NCBI RefSeq assembly: GCF_011383005.1
Contig: NZ_CP049935.1
Location: 3,534,001 to 3,598,000, forward strand
Origin: Phycicoccus sp. HDW14
GTDB taxonomy: Bacteria; Actinomycetota; Actinomycetes; Actinomycetales; Dermatophilaceae
Length of the DNA: 64,000 nt
Direction: 5' to 3'
Positions 62,634-64,000 of the stretch are shown in pieces. Both the position numbers and the translations under genes were made by a program. Each line of letters begins with the position of its first letter. The first letter of the stretch is position 1. The notes below the pieces were generated by a model. That model saw only the letters and a program-made list of their open reading frames with translations. It was not told the origin of the DNA and searched no databases.

Positions 62634-63112
62634 TCAGAGCGCGAACCACTCCGTCGTCGTCGTGCCGGTGCGGACCCGGACGGCGCTCGCCGCGGCCGGC
62701 AGGCCGGTCACGGTGAACCAGCCGTCCCCGTCGACCTCGACCCTCGTGCTCGAGCCGCCGCGCACCTCGACGGTCACCGGCCCCGACGCCCCGCGCAGCA
62801 GGCCGTGGACGGTGGCCACGTCCCCTCGACCGCGACCTGGAGGTCGATCCCGACCTCGTCGGTGGCGAAGGACAGCAGCCGCACGGCACCGGTGAGGGCG
62901 TCGTACGCGGCGCGGGTCAGCAGGGCCTCGCCGTCGGCCGAGTCGGTGAGCAGGCGTGCGAGGTGATCGAGCGTGCGGGTCTCGAACGCGGCGCGGGCCG
63001 CCTCCTCGACGTGCGCCGGCGGGGGGTCGACGGCCGCGGCGAGGGCGCGCAGCCGTTCGACGAGGGCGTCGTCGGTGTCATCGGGCACGGGGGTCACCGT
63101 CCTCTCGGTCAC
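62634..63112 (-). pseudogene. Unknown small protein of the CHAT/S8/sigma module, frameshifted as read
   Basis: Two parts in two frames: an acidic helical N-terminal part (ALVERLRALAAAVDPPPAHV, LDHLARLLTDSADGEALLTR) and a beta-rich C-terminal part (ATVHGLLRGASGPVTVEVRG, DGWFTVTGLPAAASAVRV) that looks like a small immunoglobulin/Fn3-like fold. One C lost from the C4 run at 62822-62825 joins them (VAVEG-DVATVHG). About 159 residues. Its start, GTG 63097 or 63112, overlaps the sigma-factor gene. By position it could be an anti-sigma or adaptor protein; this is a guess. Family not recognised. Confidence 0.6.
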
Positions 63113-63719
63113 GGGGGTCGGTGGCGGCGCGCGGGTCGAGGAGGGAGTCGCCCTCGACCCGCCGCCGCAGCTGCTCCAGGCAGCGCTGGCGGGTGGGCCC
63201 GATGCTGCCGACGGGCATGTCGAGGGCCGCCGCCACCTCGGCGTACGAGGGCGGCGGCGAGGCCATGAGCGTGCGCAGCAGGGCCCAGCACCGGCCCGGG
63301 AGGGTGCTCACCGCGGCCCACAGCGCGGCGTCGCGCTCGCCGGCCAGGAGGGCGGCGTCCAGCTCGGGTCGGGCGTCCTCGACCTCCAGGTCGTCGAGCA
63401 GGTCGGTCGTGTAGCCCGTCCGGCCGCGCCGGCGCAGCAGCTGGAGGCACTCGCGCCGGGCGGTCGTCGCCAGCCAGCCGCCGAGGTGCTCGGGGTCGCT
63501 GATCCGGGTGAGGTGCTCGACGAGGCGCAGCCAGGTGTTCTGCACGGCGTCGTCGGTCTCGCCCACCCGGAGGCGGTAGGCACGGGCGACCGACCACACG
63601 AGGCCGCCGTAGCGCTGCACGAGCAGGTCCCAGGCGGCCTGTTCGCCCGCCGCGGAGGCCGCGAGGAGGTCCGCGGTGGACCGCTCCACGCCCTCGCCCC
63701 GCATCGGGTCGCCCGGCAC
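63078..63719 (-). CDS. ECF-type RNA polymerase sigma factor
   Basis: 213 residues. Region 2: LLVQRYGGLVWSVARAYRLR with DDAVQNTWLRLVEHLTRI and GGWLATTARRECLQLLRRRG; region 4: LPGRCWALLRTLMASPPPSY followed by EVAAALDMPVGSIGPTRQRC, the recognition helix. GTG 63719 lies near where transcription would start (CACAAT on the minus strand at 63730-63725), suggesting a leaderless mRNA. It overlaps the small protein gene downstream and so is coupled to it; it probably controls the CHAT/S8 module. Confidence 0.88.
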   Translation of the reverse strand: MPGDPMRGEGVERSTADLLAASAAGEQAAWDLLVQRYGGLVWSVARAYRLRVGETDDAVQNTWLRLVEHLTRISDPEHLGGWLATTARRECLQLLRRRGRTGYTTDLLDDLEVEDARPELDAALLAGERDAALWAAVSTLPGRCWALLRTLMASPPPSYAEVAAALDMPVGSIGPTRQRCLEQLRRRVEGDSLLDPRAATDPRDREDGDPRAR

Positions 63720-63917
63720 GGGTCCATTGTGTCGAAGTTCGCCCTCACGGACACCTGATGCCCGGGGAACGGCTCCTGATGCACCCGCCGCCGGGACCCG
63801 CGGCCCGCTCCTTCAGGAAGTCACGAGGTGCGCCCGGGGTGCTCCCGAGGCGGCGGCGGGACGGTGGTCGACGTCACCGGGACCGTCCCGGCCACCCCGA
63901 CCCGCAAGGAGCACCCG

Positions 63918-64000
63918 ATGCCCGCCCTCCGCACCTCCCTCGTCGCACTCGCCGTCGGCGGCGCCGCCGTCACGACCGGCATCGTCGCCACGAGCGCGAC
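63918..64000 (+). CDS. Start of a secreted or cell-wall protein, cut by the window end
   Basis: The visible 27 residues form a Sec signal peptide: MPALRTS, a hydrophobic core (LVALAVGGAAVTTGIVA) and an Ala-rich region before the window ends. ATG follows AAGGAG. The product is not identifiable. It is divergent from the ECF sigma-factor gene. Confidence 0.7.
   Translation, partial: MPALRTSLVALAVGGAAVTTGIVATSA

Noticed and set aside
1..64000. tRNA, rRNA, riboswitch or phage attachment sites
   Set aside because: No cloverleaf-like or known riboswitch core was recognised by eye; a dedicated search would be needed to exclude small elements.

Overview
The window is about 64 kb of very GC-rich DNA. 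Dense, overlapping GTG/ATG-start operons, leaderless promoters, F420-linked enzyme families, a DUF222/HNH gene, SARP and ECF regulators and a WS/DGAT acyltransferase all point to an actinomycete chromosome. A Micrococcales/Intrasporangiaceae-type organism is a guess from gene style, not a demonstrated identity. No rRNA, tRNA, CRISPR array, prophage or transposase was seen.

Layout. 0-4.3 kb: a methyltransferase, an ArsR/SRPBCC/DHFR-like operon, a small lipoprotein and a DUF222-HNH protein. 4.5-11.7 kb: small-molecule oxidoreductases, a VOC protein, a TetR-DUF429 fusion divergent from a quinone-oxidoreductase-type gene with two matching operators, and a nitronate monooxygenase with its own paired operators. 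11.9-15.7 kb: a C4-dicarboxylate module (DctA divergent from a CitA/DcuS-like kinase and its regulator), followed by an unusual cluster of palindromic repeats. 16.3-25.7 kb: an FdhF/YdeP-type molybdoenzyme, a DHFR-like protein, TetR plus MFS with three operators, a second MFS, an ECF sigma factor with a SnoaL-like tail, and two small enzymes. 25.7-28.0 kb: the 5-oxoprolinase genes pxpA-pxpB-pxpC. 28.1-31.8 kb: a five-gene envelope operon (OmpA lipoprotein with eight 17-residue repeats, DUF3060 lipoprotein, DUF4190 protein, two-component system). 32-39.3 kb: F420/PPOX protein, cold-shock protein, a photolyase-family/FAD-oxidoreductase pair, 6-phosphogluconate dehydrogenase, a general-stress flavoprotein, a broken truncated globin and a DUF2182 membrane protein.

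39.3-47.9 kb is the most unusual block: five tightly coupled genes (a large modular protein, an HExxH protein, a coiled-coil protein, a helical protein, and a tyrosinase carrying a peptidoglycan-binding domain) divergent from a SARP-type regulator. I do not recognise it as a described system. 48-55.6 kb: VOC protein, WS/DGAT plus lipase, fumC, and a SWIM-SNF2 helicase. 55.7-58.7 kb: a two-component system and an amidase-LysM protein. 58.7-63.7 kb: a CHAT/TPR protease divergent from a subtilisin-like protease, next to a small accessory protein and an ECF sigma factor, which looks like a signalling or conflict module built on two proteases.

Caution for all readers: at least eleven genes are interrupted by what look like single-base G/C deletions, several in C or G runs. 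This density suggests uncorrected sequencing error rather than eleven true pseudogenes, so apparent truncations and fusions should be checked against reads.
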